From contig CAMCUN010000008.1 of the NCBI GenBank assembly GCA_945878995.1, forward strand, positions 1-64,000: 64,000 bases of DNA, given 5' to 3'. Position numbers and translations under genes: made by a program. Positions within the stretch are counted from its first letter, which is position 1, and the number at the start of each line of letters is the position of its first letter. The DNA is from Polaromonas sp. YR568. GTDB taxonomy: Bacteria; Pseudomonadota; Gammaproteobacteria; Burkholderiales; Burkholderiaceae_C. Positions 39,180-48,775 of this stretch are shown one piece after another. A model generated the notes under the pieces. The model saw nothing but the letters and a program-made list of their open reading frames with translations, had not been told where the DNA came from and ran no database searches.

Positions 39180-40343
39180 TCAGGGGGTGCGAATGAGGTC
39201 GGCGCTCAGCGCGCCAGGATGGGGGGCGCCACACAGTTGTTGGGTGCGCAAAAATTCATCTTTCAAAAGGTCCAGGGCCCGCAGCGCCCCCGCAGCGCCG
39301 CCGGCGGCCACACCAAAGAGCGTGGCGCGGCCCAGCAGCACGGCGCTGGCGCCCAAGGCCAAGGCCTTGGCCGCGTCCACCCCACGGCGAATGCCGCCGT
39401 CGAGCAGCACCGGGATGCGGCCAGCCACCGCCGCCACCACCTCGGGCAGCGCGTCCAGTGTGGCCTGGGCCCCATCGAGCTGGCGCCCGCCGTGGTTGGA
39501 GACCACAATGGCATCGCAGCCCAGGGCGACGGCCCGCTGCGCGTCTTCGGCCCGGCATATGCCTTTGACAATGAGTTTGCGCGGCCAACGCTCGCGCACC
39601 TGGGCCAAGCGGTCCCAGTCAAAGCTGGGGTCGTAGCTGCGGCCCACGGAGGAAGCGATGTCGGTCGAGCTTTTGGCCGCCAGTTCCATTCCGCGCAGGT
39701 TTTCAAAGGCGGGGATGCCTCGTCGCAGCAAGTCCAGCGTCCAGCGCGGGTGCAGCGCAAAGTCGAGCGCATTGCGGCGCGTGAAGCGAAAAGGCACTGA
39801 AAAATCATTGCGGAAATCGCGTTCGCGCTTGCCGCCCACGGGCAGGTCCACGGTGATCATCAGGGCTTCAAAGCCGGCGTGCTCGGCGCGCTCAATCATG
39901 CGCCAGAAAAAAGCCTGGTTGCGCAGCACATAGGCCTGAAACCACAGGCGCCCCGAGGAGGCCTTGGCCACCGCCTCGATGGAGGCTGTGCCGCTGCTCG
40001 AGAGGGTGAACGCAATGCCGTGCTGCTGCGCGGCGCGCGCCAGATGCAGGTCGGCGTCGCGCCAGCCAAAGCCCAGCGCACCGGTGGGCCCAATCGACAT
40101 GGGCATGCCCAGGGGCTGCCCCCACAGCTCGGTGGCGGTGCTCGCTTGCGCCACATTGACCAGCACGCGCGGGGCCAGGCGGTGCCGCGCGAAGGCGCTG
40201 CGGTTGTGCGCCAAGGTGGACTCGTCTTCGGCGCCGCCGTCGTAAAAATCAAAAATGCTGCGCGGCAGACGACGCCTGGCCAAGCTGCGCAGGTCGTTGA
40301 TGCTGTGGCAAGCGCGCAGGTCTGGAGAAGCGCTGAAAAACAT
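39180..40343 (-). CDS. FMN-dependent alpha-hydroxy-acid dehydrogenase (LldD-like)
   Basis: 'CHSINDLRSLARRRLPRSIFDFYDGGAEDESTL', 'CDAIVVSNHGGRQLDGAQATLDALPEV'. Confidence 0.92.
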   Translation of the reverse strand: MFFSASPDLRACHSINDLRSLARRRLPRSIFDFYDGGAEDESTLAHNRSAFARHRLAPRVLVNVAQASTATELWGQPLGMPMSIGPTGALGFGWRDADLHLARAAQQHGIAFTLSSSGTASIEAVAKASSGRLWFQAYVLRNQAFFWRMIERAEHAGFEALMITVDLPVGGKRERDFRNDFSVPFRFTRRNALDFALHPRWTLDLLRRGIPAFENLRGMELAAKSSTDIASSVGRSYDPSFDWDRLAQVRERWPRKLIVKGICRAEDAQRAVALGCDAIVVSNHGGRQLDGAQATLDALPEVVAAVAGRIPVLLDGGIRRGVDAAKALALGASAVLLGRATLFGVAAGGAAGALRALDLLKDEFLRTQQLCGAPHPGALSADLIRTP

Positions 40344-40475
40344 TGCTCGATTATGGAAACCCCGCTGCAGCTGCAGCTCAAGGCGCAAGAAATAGAACGT
40401 TTCCCAATCGCGAACGCTGAAGGCCTTTGTCCAGGCCTTCAGCCAGCGTCTGTGAGCCGCTGGCCCCAGTCAGGC

Positions 40476-40940
40476 TCAGGCCGGCTGGTCGGGTTTTCGC
40501 AGCATCAAGGCCGAGCGCTTGCAACTGGCCACCAATTCCTGGCGCTGGTTGTAGCCCCGGTGTTCAAAAATCACGATGCCGTTGTGGGGGCGGGATTGGC
40601 TGGCGCGGACCTCAAGCACCTGAGACTCGACGCGCAAGGTGTCGCCATGGAACACCGGCTTGGGAAAACGCACCTCGTCCCAGCCCAGGTTGCCGACGGT
40701 GGTGCCCAAGGTGGTCTCGCCCACCGACAGCCCCACCAGCAGGCCCAGGGTGAAGGCGCTGTTGACGATGCGCTGGCCAAACTCGGTGTGCTCCCGGCAG
40801 TACTCCTCGTCGAGGTGCAGGGCGGCGGGGTTGTGCGTCATGGCGGAAAAAAGCACATTGTCCATTTCAGTGACCGTGCGGCGCACCGGGTGCTTGAACA
40901 CTTGGCCTACCGAAAATTCTTCAAAGTACAGACCGGCCAT
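40476..40940 (-). CDS. MaoC-family dehydratase
   Basis: '[43 protein letters not shown]'. Confidence 0.9.
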   Translation of the reverse strand: MAGLYFEEFSVGQVFKHPVRRTVTEMDNVLFSAMTHNPAALHLDEEYCREHTEFGQRIVNSAFTLGLLVGLSVGETTLGTTVGNLGWDEVRFPKPVFHGDTLRVESQVLEVRASQSRPHNGIVIFEHRGYNQRQELVASCKRSALMLRKPDQPA

Positions 40941-41005
40941 GACCGCTTCCTATTTTTGTGGGCCGCTGCATCTCGCACACGCGGCGTTGACGTCGGCTGG
41001 TGTTT

Positions 41006-41031
41006 GATATGGTTCCATACTATACGCTAAA
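41006..41031. promoter_or_regulatory. Candidate shared (MarR) operator, copy A
   Basis: GATATGGTTCCATACTATACGCTAAA; divergent MaoC/MarR region. Confidence 0.5.
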
Positions 41032-41110
41032 TTACAGTTCATGAGACTAGAATGTATTCCATGCAGACTCTTTGTTGCCCTTTGCCCTCATCTTGCCCAC
41101 CTTCTGACTC

Positions 41111-41647
41111 ATGACATCCACCGCCGCCAGTCAAGCCCGCCGATCGGCCAAGTCGCCAGTCTTCCAAGAGGAGAACTGGGATGCGCGATTGGGGTTTTTG
41201 ATGCACGACGTCTCGCGCCTGCGCCGCAGCGTGTTTGATGAATTCATGAAGCCGCTGGGCGTGACGCGTTCTCAGTGGTGGGTCTTGGCCTACCTCTCGC
41301 GGCACGACGGGATGATCCAGAGCGACCTGGCCGGCATGCTGGAACTGGGCAAAGCGGCCCTGGGCGGGCTGATCGACAGGCTTGAAGCCAGTGGCTTCAT
41401 CATGCGCAGGCCCGACGAGACGGACCGCCGCGTCAAGCGCATCTTTTTGTCGGCCAGTGGAACGCAACTCATCAAAGAAATGGTCAAGCGCAACCACGAC
41501 ATGAGCGAGCGCATGTTCAAGGACTTGTCCACCGAGGACAGGTACCGTTTGGCCGACATGTTGATGCATGTCAAGCGCAACTTGGTCAGCATTCGCGGCC
41601 AGTCGGCCGTGGCCGACCCTGCAGATGGTGAGCTCCAAGACAGCTGA
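41111..41647 (+). CDS. MarR-family regulator
   Basis: 'GVTRSQWWVLAYLSRHDGMIQSDLAGMLELGKAALGGLIDRLEASGFIMRRPDETDRRVKRIFLSASG'. Confidence 0.94.
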   Translation: MTSTAASQARRSAKSPVFQEENWDARLGFLMHDVSRLRRSVFDEFMKPLGVTRSQWWVLAYLSRHDGMIQSDLAGMLELGKAALGGLIDRLEASGFIMRRPDETDRRVKRIFLSASGTQLIKEMVKRNHDMSERMFKDLSTEDRYRLADMLMHVKRNLVSIRGQSAVADPADGELQDS

Positions 41648-41682
41648 GCTCCCTTTTTGCGCCAGCCCAGCCGCGCACCCGC

Positions 41683-42660
41683 TTACTCGGGCTGTATGCC
41701 CGCTTCTTGCACCTTGCGGCCCCACACGCTGAGCTGCGCCGTCATGTAAGCGCCGAAGTCGGCCGCGCCTGCAGGGGCGACGTCGGCCCCCATGGCGGTG
41801 AGTTTGTCCACCACATCTTTGCGAGCCAGCATCTGGTTGATGCGGGCGCTGACCTGGGCCACGATGGCCGGCGGCATGCCCGTTGGCCCCACCACACCCA
41901 CCCAGGCGGCCAGGTCAAAGCCAGGCAGTTGAGCGGCCGCCCCCACCGAGGGCAGGTCCTGCGTGAGTGGTCCTTTTTGCTCGACCGTCACACCCAGCGC
42001 CCGAATGCGGCCAGACTGCAAGTGCGGCCGGCTCGACGCCAGGTCGACGAACAAAAAGCTGACCTGACCGCCAATCAGGTCGGTCAGGGCCTGCGGCGTG
42101 CTCTTGTAGGGCACAGCCACCGCTCCGAGCTTGGTGAGGTTGCTGAAAGCGGCCCCTGCAATTTGGCCCGTGCTGTTGCCGTAAGCGTAGCTGGTCTTGT
42201 TGGCGGGGTTCTTTCCGTAGGCGATCAGCTCAGGAATGGTTTTGACAGGCAGTTGCGCATTGACCGCCAAGATGAATGGAAAGTAGCAGACCCGGGCGAT
42301 GGGCGTGAAGTCCTTGATCGGGTCGTAAGGCAGGGTCTTGAACAAATACGGGTTGACCGAGTGCGCCGTGTTGGTGGTCAAGAACAAGGTGTAGCCGTCG
42401 GGGGCCGATTTGGCCACCATGTCGGCCGCCAACATGCCCGAGGCGCCGGGTTTGTTGTCGACCACAAAAGACTGCTTGAAGGCGGTTTGCAGGTCTTCGG
42501 CAATCATGCGGGCGACGATGTCGCTGGCGCTGCCCGCGCCAAAGGCAGTGACGATGCGCACCGGCTTGCTGGGCCAGGGCGTCGAAGAGGGCGCTTGCGC
42601 TTGGCTGGCCACGGCGGCCAGCGTCAAGCCCAGTGCGGTGGCGATGCGTTTGATGTTCAT
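41683..42660 (-). CDS. Bug/TctC-type substrate-binding protein
   Basis: 'WPSKPVRIVTAFGAGSASDIVARMIAEDLQTAFKQSFVVDNKPGASGMLAADMVAKSAPDGYTLFL'. Confidence 0.92.
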   Translation of the reverse strand: MNIKRIATALGLTLAAVASQAQAPSSTPWPSKPVRIVTAFGAGSASDIVARMIAEDLQTAFKQSFVVDNKPGASGMLAADMVAKSAPDGYTLFLTTNTAHSVNPYLFKTLPYDPIKDFTPIARVCYFPFILAVNAQLPVKTIPELIAYGKNPANKTSYAYGNSTGQIAGAAFSNLTKLGAVAVPYKSTPQALTDLIGGQVSFLFVDLASSRPHLQSGRIRALGVTVEQKGPLTQDLPSVGAAAQLPGFDLAAWVGVVGPTGMPPAIVAQVSARINQMLARKDVVDKLTAMGADVAPAGAADFGAYMTAQLSVWGRKVQEAGIQPE

Positions 42661-42744
42661 GTCTTGTCTCCTTGGATGGTGTGAGCCTGTTCGAGCGGGG
42701 TGAATGAAATCGATGCCATCAAAAGCGGGCAGGTATGCAAGGCC

Positions 42745-43785
42745 TCAAGGCACAGACCGTGCGCCAGGCGCGCCCGTGCCCAGCTGCAAAATCACCCGGC
42801 GGGTAGACCGCCGGCCCTCGACCTCTTCGAAGGCCTGCGCGTAGTCGGCCAGCGCGTGGCAAGCCCCTGGCGCTGGCCGCAAGCGGCCCTCGCCGACCTG
42901 GGTGAACAAGGTCTGCATCATCTCGCGCAGCTGCTGCGCGTAGCGGCGGCGGGCATCGACTGGGCTCCAGCCCAAGTACCAGCCAAAATTAAAGCCTATC
43001 ACCTCGACGTTTTTCACCAGCAGCAAGTTCGCCGGAATTTGCGGCACGTCGCCACTGGCAAAACCGATCAGGACAATCTTGCCTTCGGGGCGAACGGCGT
43101 GCAGGGCCTGCTCGAATTGCGCGCCGCCCACGGGGTCAAACACCAAGTCGGCGCCTTGGCCATCGGTCAGGGCCTTGATCTGCGCGGCCAGGGAGTGTGT
43201 CTGGTCAGCGTCGCAAACCAAGGCATGGTGGGCGCCGTGGGCCCGCACCAGTTCGCTGCGCTCGGCCGTGCGCGTGACCGCAATCACGCGGGCACCCGCC
43301 AGCCGGGCAATCTCCACGGCGGCCACGCCCACACCACCGGCGGCGCCCAGCACCACCACGGTTTGTCCAGCGGTCAGGCCTGCGCGCCAGTGCAGCGACG
43401 CATGGGCCGTGCCGTAGGTGGTGGGCATGAGGGTGGCGGCATCCAAGGGCATGGCCGCTGGCACATGCCACACAGTTTCAGCGGTGGCCACCGCCTCTTC
43501 ACCAAAGCCGCCCCAGTCCAGGGCAGCCACCACCCGGTCACCGGGCTCAAAGCCAGACACGTCGGGCGCCACCTCCAGCACGGTGCCGCTGACCTCGGTG
43601 CCAGGCACAAAAGGCAAAGGAGGCTTGCGCTGGTAGCGACCGCTGGTTTGCAAAAGCAGCGCGTAGCCCACGCTGGCGTAGGCCACGGCAATGCGCACAC
43701 CACCTGGCCGCAGCGGCGGGGGCGCCACGTCCGTCAGGCGCAGACCCCGCCAGCCGGCCCAGGATTCGCACAGCAGCGCCCTCAC
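42745..43785 (-). CDS. NADPH:quinone oxidoreductase-like (zinc-free MDR family)
   Basis: 'PFVPGTEVSGTVLEVAPDVSGFEPGDRVVA', 'VVLGAAGGVGVAAVEIARLAGARVIAVTRT'. Confidence 0.9.
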   Translation of the reverse strand: MRALLCESWAGWRGLRLTDVAPPPLRPGGVRIAVAYASVGYALLLQTSGRYQRKPPLPFVPGTEVSGTVLEVAPDVSGFEPGDRVVAALDWGGFGEEAVATAETVWHVPAAMPLDAATLMPTTYGTAHASLHWRAGLTAGQTVVVLGAAGGVGVAAVEIARLAGARVIAVTRTAERSELVRAHGAHHALVCDADQTHSLAAQIKALTDGQGADLVFDPVGGAQFEQALHAVRPEGKIVLIGFASGDVPQIPANLLLVKNVEVIGFNFGWYLGWSPVDARRRYAQQLREMMQTLFTQVGEGRLRPAPGACHALADYAQAFEEVEGRRSTRRVILQLGTGAPGARSVP

Positions 43786-44804
43786 GGTGCACCGTGCAAA
43801 CGGATCAAGCGCTTGCCCATGTTGCTGCCTGCGTAAAGGTCGGCAATCGAGCCGGGCGCACGCGCGATGCCCTCGACGATGTCCTCGCGGTACTTCAGCT
43901 GGCCCTGCCGCACCCAGCCGGCCAGCCGGGCCACGGCTTCTTCGTAGCGGTGCTCATAGTCCCAAATCAAAAAGCCATGCATGGAGGCTGATTTGTTGAG
44001 CAGGTGGCGCTCGACCCGGGGGCCTTGAGGCCAATCGTCCCAGTTGGCCACCGAGGCGGTGCCACACACCACCACGCGGGCGTTTTTGTTGAGCAAGCGC
44101 ATCACCGCGTCGCTGATGGCGCCGCTGGTGTTGTCGTGGTAGACGTCCACCCCGGCCGGGCAAGCCTGGGCCAGGCGCTGCTCAAAGTCGCTCGCCTTGT
44201 AGTCCAGTGCGGCGTCGTAGCCAAACTCGCTCAGGCACTGTTCGCATTTGGCTGGCCCACCGGCAATGCCCACGGTGCGGCAGCCCGCCAGCTTGGCAAT
44301 TTGGCCCACCGCCGAGCCCACGCCGCCCGCAGCCGTGGAGACCACCACGGTGTCGCCCGGCATGGCGCGGGCCAATTCCTTGAAGGAAAACCAGGCCGTC
44401 ACGCCATTGATGCCGAGCACCCCCAAGGAGAGCGACAGCGGCAGATCGTGCTCGCGGATCTTTCGGCGTATGCCTTGGCCGTCCGACAGCGCGTACTCCT
44501 GCCAGCCCAGCATGCCCATGACGGCGTCACCCGCTTGGTACAAAGGGTGGCGTGAGGCCACCACTCGGCCGGCAGCAAAGCTGCGCATGACCTCGCCCAG
44601 GCCCACGGCCGCTGCGTAGTTGGCCGTGGCATTGACCCAGCCGCGCATGGCCGGCTCCACCGACAAAAATTCATTGCGCACCAGGAATTGACCCGGCTCG
44701 GGCACGGGCACGGGCGCATCTTCCAGCCGAAAATGCTCGGGCTGCGGAATCCCAGAGGGGCGCGCAGCCAGGACCACGCGCCTGGCGGTGAGGGGAAGAG
44801 TCAT
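43782..44804 (-). CDS. NADP-dependent oxidoreductase, MDR family (CurA-like)
   Basis: 'FLVRNEFLSVEPAMRGWVNATANYAAAVGLGEVMRSFAAGRVVAS', 'STAAGGVGSAVGQIAKLAGCRTVGIAGG'. Confidence 0.9.
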   Translation of the reverse strand: MTLPLTARRVVLAARPSGIPQPEHFRLEDAPVPVPEPGQFLVRNEFLSVEPAMRGWVNATANYAAAVGLGEVMRSFAAGRVVASRHPLYQAGDAVMGMLGWQEYALSDGQGIRRKIREHDLPLSLSLGVLGINGVTAWFSFKELARAMPGDTVVVSTAAGGVGSAVGQIAKLAGCRTVGIAGGPAKCEQCLSEFGYDAALDYKASDFEQRLAQACPAGVDVYHDNTSGAISDAVMRLLNKNARVVVCGTASVANWDDWPQGPRVERHLLNKSASMHGFLIWDYEHRYEEAVARLAGWVRQGQLKYREDIVEGIARAPGSIADLYAGSNMGKRLIRLHGAP

Positions 44805-44849
44805 CGGTGGGGTCTCTGAGGCTTGACGGCGTACCGTTTAAGCATTTAT

Positions 44850-44875
44850 TGTATGCCTCCTTACGATATGCAACC
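44850..44875. promoter_or_regulatory. Candidate shared (MarR) operator, copy B
   Basis: TGTATGCCTCCTTACGATATGCAACC; overlaps candidate start codons of the downstream ligase. Confidence 0.45.
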
Positions 44876-46898
44876 GTCTAAAAACCACACCCCCGCCAAC
44901 ACCCAGGCCTTTCGCGAATGGGTCAATTCGCGCCATGGCCTGTCTTTGTCCAACTACGAGCAATTGAGGCAGTGGTCGGTCGACCATCTTGAGGATTTTT
45001 GGCAGGCCGTGTGGGACTGCTTTGGCGTTCACTCGCCCACAGCGCATGCCCGTGTTTTGCAGGCCAGCGGCATGCCGGGGGCGCGCTGGTTCGAGGGGGC
45101 CCAGCTCAATTACACCGCGCACCTGCACCAGCACGCGGCCGCAGCCGATGCGGCGGGCGTGCCGGCCTTGCTCTTTCGCAATGAGCGCATGCAGCGCGAA
45201 GGCCACACCGAGCGCTGGACCTGGGCCGAGCTCTTGCGCCAGGCCGGCGCCTTGGCCGCCACCCTGAGTGATCACGGCGTGGGCAGGGGCGACCGGGTGG
45301 CCGCTTACCTGCCCAACATTCCCCAAGCGGTGGTGGGCCTGCTGGCCTGCGCCAGCCTGGGCGCCGTGTGGAGCTTGTGCGCCCCCGACATGGGCGTGGG
45401 CACGGTGCGCGACCGCTTTGCACAAATTGGCCCCAAGGTGCTGATCGCCTGCGACGGCGCGGTCTACGGTGGCAAGGTCATGGACCGCCGCCTGGTGGTG
45501 GCCGAGTTGCTCCAGAGCTTGCCCACCGTGGCGCTGTGGTTGCAGGTCGAGGTGATGCAAGCGGCCGGTGGGCAGGCCGATGACCTTGCCCTGGAGCCTC
45601 AGGCCTGGCCTGGCCGCTGTGTGGCCTGGGCCGAGGCGGTGGCCCACGGCAGGCCGCTCAAGCCCCAAGACTTGCCTTTTGACCATCCCTTGTGGATTTT
45701 GTATTCCAGCGGCACCACGGGCCTGCCCAAACCCATCGTGCATGGCCATGGCGGCGTGATGCTGGAGATGCTCAAGCTGCACGCCCTGCACCTGAACCTG
45801 CACCCCAGCACGGAGCAACAAGAGCGCCTGCTCTGGTATTGCAGCTCAGGCTGGGTGATGTGGAACCTGTCGGTCAGCGCCTTGCTCTTGGGCACCACCG
45901 TGTGCATTTACGACGGTCACCCCTCTTACCCCCAGCCCGATACCTTGTGGCGGTTGGCCGACGAGATGGGCTTGACCTTCATGGGCGCCGGCGCGGCCTA
46001 CTACAGCGCCTGCCTGAAGGCGGGCGTGCACCCGGCGGGTAAGCTGGCACTGAGCAGCCTGCGCTCGCTGGGCTCCACCGGCTCGCCCCTGTCGCCGCAG
46101 GCCTATGCCTGGGGATTAGAGGCGGTAGACCCAGGTATCTGGTGGTGCGTGATTTGTGGCGGCACCGACCTGGCCAGCGCCTTTTTGGGCGGCACCCCTG
46201 AGCTGCCCACCGTGCTGGGGCAAATGCAGTCGCGCTGCCTGGGCGCCGATGTGCAAGCCTGGGACGAGGCCGGCCGGGCGTTGCATGACGAGGTGGGCGA
46301 GTTGGTGGTGGTGCAGCCCATGCCCTCGATGCCGCTTTATTTTTGGGGCGACGAGGACCAGCGGCGCTACCGCGACAGCTACTTTGACACCTACCCCGGG
46401 GTCTGGCGCCAGGGCGACTGGCTGCGCATCACGCCCAGCGGGGGCACGGTGGTGTATGGCCGCAGCGACGCCACACTCAACCGCCATGGCCACCGCTTGG
46501 GCACCAGCGAGCTGTACCGCGTGGTCGAAGACTTGCCCGAGGTGGTCGACAGCCTGGTGGTTGACCTGGAGTACCTGGGCCGGCCGGCCTGGATGCCGCT
46601 GTTTGTGATGCTGCGCCCTGGGCTCACGCTGGACGATGCGCTGCGCACGCGCCTGGTTCAGCGCATTCGCCAAGACCTGTCCCCGCGATTTTTACCCGAC
46701 GAGATCGTGCAGGTGCAAGACATCCCGCGCACCCTGACGGGCAAAAAGCAGGAGTTGCCGGTGAAAAAGCTGATGCTCGGGCGCCTTTTGCACGAGGTGG
46801 TGAATCCGGATGCCTGCGCCAACCCTGAGGCTTTTGCGTGGTACGCGCAGTACGCGCAGCGCAGGCTGGCGGCGGATGCGCCCGCCCAAGCGGGCTGA
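44868..46898 (+). CDS. Acetoacetate-CoA ligase (acetoacetyl-CoA synthetase family)
   Basis: 'WILYSSGTTGLPKPIVHGHGGVMLEMLKLHALHLNLHP', 'WVMWNLSVSALLLGTTVCIYDG'; start uncertain (44823/44853/44868). Confidence 0.9.
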   Translation: MQPSKNHTPANTQAFREWVNSRHGLSLSNYEQLRQWSVDHLEDFWQAVWDCFGVHSPTAHARVLQASGMPGARWFEGAQLNYTAHLHQHAAAADAAGVPALLFRNERMQREGHTERWTWAELLRQAGALAATLSDHGVGRGDRVAAYLPNIPQAVVGLLACASLGAVWSLCAPDMGVGTVRDRFAQIGPKVLIACDGAVYGGKVMDRRLVVAELLQSLPTVALWLQVEVMQAAGGQADDLALEPQAWPGRCVAWAEAVAHGRPLKPQDLPFDHPLWILYSSGTTGLPKPIVHGHGGVMLEMLKLHALHLNLHPSTEQQERLLWYCSSGWVMWNLSVSALLLGTTVCIYDGHPSYPQPDTLWRLADEMGLTFMGAGAAYYSACLKAGVHPAGKLALSSLRSLGSTGSPLSPQAYAWGLEAVDPGIWWCVICGGTDLASAFLGGTPELPTVLGQMQSRCLGADVQAWDEAGRALHDEVGELVVVQPMPSMPLYFWGDEDQRRYRDSYFDTYPGVWRQGDWLRITPSGGTVVYGRSDATLNRHGHRLGTSELYRVVEDLPEVVDSLVVDLEYLGRPAWMPLFVMLRPGLTLDDALRTRLVQRIRQDLSPRFLPDEIVQVQDIPRTLTGKKQELPVKKLMLGRLLHEVVNPDACANPEAFAWYAQYAQRRLAADAPAQAG

Positions 46899-46922
46899 GC
46901 CTGCCAGGCCCGCGCCTGGGTA

Positions 46923-47861
46923 CTACTTCACCTGCGCGGGCTGCACCTTGAACACGCGGGCCATGAACTCGCCCACCACGCCCTTGGGCAGCAGCATCAC
47001 CATGACCACAAAGACCAGGCCCTGGATCACCGGCACCCACTGCGCATAGCCTTGCAAATAGCTTTGCATGGTCAAGATGAAGCCGGCGCCCACCAGCGGG
47101 CCAAACACCGTGCCTATGCCGCCGACCAGCGTCATCAAAATCACTTCGCCCGAGGTGCTCCAGCCCACGTCCACCAAGGAGGCCAGGCGAAACACCAGCA
47201 CCTTGAGCGAGCCGGCCAGCCCTGCCAGCGCGGCCGAAATGACAAAGGCGATCAGCTTGTAGCGGTCTACCGCGTAGCCCAGCGAGACCGCCCGCGCCTC
47301 GTTGTCCCGGATGGCCCGCAGCACCTGGCCGTAGGGCGAATAAATGATGCGGTAGATCAGGGCAAAAGCCACAAAAAAGGTCACTGCCACCACGTAGTAA
47401 AGCGTGCGGTCGTCGGTGATGTCGATCACGCCAAACACCGGCCGGCGTGGAATGGCCGAGATGCCATCGTCACCGCCCGTGAAGGGCGCACCGACGCAGA
47501 AATAGTAAAACATCTGAGCCAAGGCCAAGGTGATCATGGCAAAGTAAATCCCCTGGCGCCGGATCGACAACACACCGACCACCACGCCCGCCAAGGTGGC
47601 AAACACCACCCCCAGCAGCACCGCCCATTCGGTGTTCCAGCCCCAAGTTTTAAGCGCATAGCCGGTGCAGTAGGCCGCGCCGCCAAAAAACAGCGCATGC
47701 CCGAAAGACAGCAGCCCAGCCTGGCCGAACAGCAGGTTGAAGGCCGCCGCGAACAAGGCAAAGCACAGCAGCTTGGTGGCAAAAATCGGGTACACCAGCA
47801 GCGGCGCCACCAGCAGCACCAAGGCCAAGGCGGCAAAGATCAGTTTGGAATATTGGCGCAT
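46923..47861 (-). CDS. livM: Branched-chain amino acid-type ABC transporter permease LivM
   Basis: 'FALFAAAFNLLFGQAGLLSFGHALFFGGAAYCTGYAL'. Confidence 0.92.
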   Translation of the reverse strand: MRQYSKLIFAALALVLLVAPLLVYPIFATKLLCFALFAAAFNLLFGQAGLLSFGHALFFGGAAYCTGYALKTWGWNTEWAVLLGVVFATLAGVVVGVLSIRRQGIYFAMITLALAQMFYYFCVGAPFTGGDDGISAIPRRPVFGVIDITDDRTLYYVVAVTFFVAFALIYRIIYSPYGQVLRAIRDNEARAVSLGYAVDRYKLIAFVISAALAGLAGSLKVLVFRLASLVDVGWSTSGEVILMTLVGGIGTVFGPLVGAGFILTMQSYLQGYAQWVPVIQGLVFVVMVMLLPKGVVGEFMARVFKVQPAQVK

Positions 47862-47882
47862 GTCTGCCTCTCAGTTAAACGC

Positions 47883-48764
47883 TCAAGGCTGTCGGCCAAA
47901 CAGCCCAGCGGGCTTGACCAAAATCACAGCCGCCATCACCAGAAAAATCACCACGCTGGACGCAGGCGGGTAGTAGACCTTGGTCAAGGCTTCGAGCAGA
48001 CCCAGGGTGAAGCCGGTGACGATGGAGCCCATGATGGAGCCCATGCCGCCTATCACCACCACCGCGAACACGGTGATGATCAGTCCCGAGCCCATGGACG
48101 GTTTGACCTGGTCGATCGGGCCGGCCAGCACGCCAGCGAGTGCCGCCAGCCCCACGCCAAAGGCATAGGTCAGCGTCATCAGGCGCGGCACGGGAATGCC
48201 AAAGGTGCGCACCAGGTCTGGGTTGTCGGTCGATGCCCGCAGGTAAGCGCCCAAGCGGGTGCGCTCAATGGCCCACCACGTGCCCAGGCACACCACCAGC
48301 GAGGCCACCACCACCCAAGCGCGGTAGTAGGGCATGAACATAAAGCCCAGGTCCATGCCGCCCGGCATGGGGTTGTCAAAGGGCTTGCCAGAGGAGCCAT
48401 ACAGAACCGCCAGCGTGCCCTCGATCATCTGCGCCAGCCCAAAGGTCAGCAGCAACTGGAACAGGTGGTTCATCTCATACAAGCGCTTGAGCAGCAGGCG
48501 CTCGACCAAGCCACCGAGCAGCGCCATGACCAGTGGCACGATCACCAAGCTGGCCCAGTAGGGCACCTTCAGGTAATGGAGCAGCATCCAGGCGCCAAAA
48601 GCGCCCAGCGTGAATTGCGCACCGTGCGTGAAGTTGATCACCCGCAGCATGCCAAAAATCACCGTCAGCCCCAAGCTCAAGACGGCATAAAACGCGCCAT
48701 TGATCAGGCCCAGGGTGAGCTGGCCCATGAAGGCAGGCAGAGGAATTCCAAAAATATCAGTCAT
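47883..48764 (-). CDS. livH: Branched-chain amino acid-type ABC transporter permease LivH
   Basis: 'LGLINGAFYAVLSLGLTVIFGMLRVINFTHGAQFTLGAFGAW'. Confidence 0.93.
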   Translation of the reverse strand: MTDIFGIPLPAFMGQLTLGLINGAFYAVLSLGLTVIFGMLRVINFTHGAQFTLGAFGAWMLLHYLKVPYWASLVIVPLVMALLGGLVERLLLKRLYEMNHLFQLLLTFGLAQMIEGTLAVLYGSSGKPFDNPMPGGMDLGFMFMPYYRAWVVVASLVVCLGTWWAIERTRLGAYLRASTDNPDLVRTFGIPVPRLMTLTYAFGVGLAALAGVLAGPIDQVKPSMGSGLIITVFAVVVIGGMGSIMGSIVTGFTLGLLEALTKVYYPPASSVVIFLVMAAVILVKPAGLFGRQP

Positions 48765-48775
48765 GAGAACACGCC

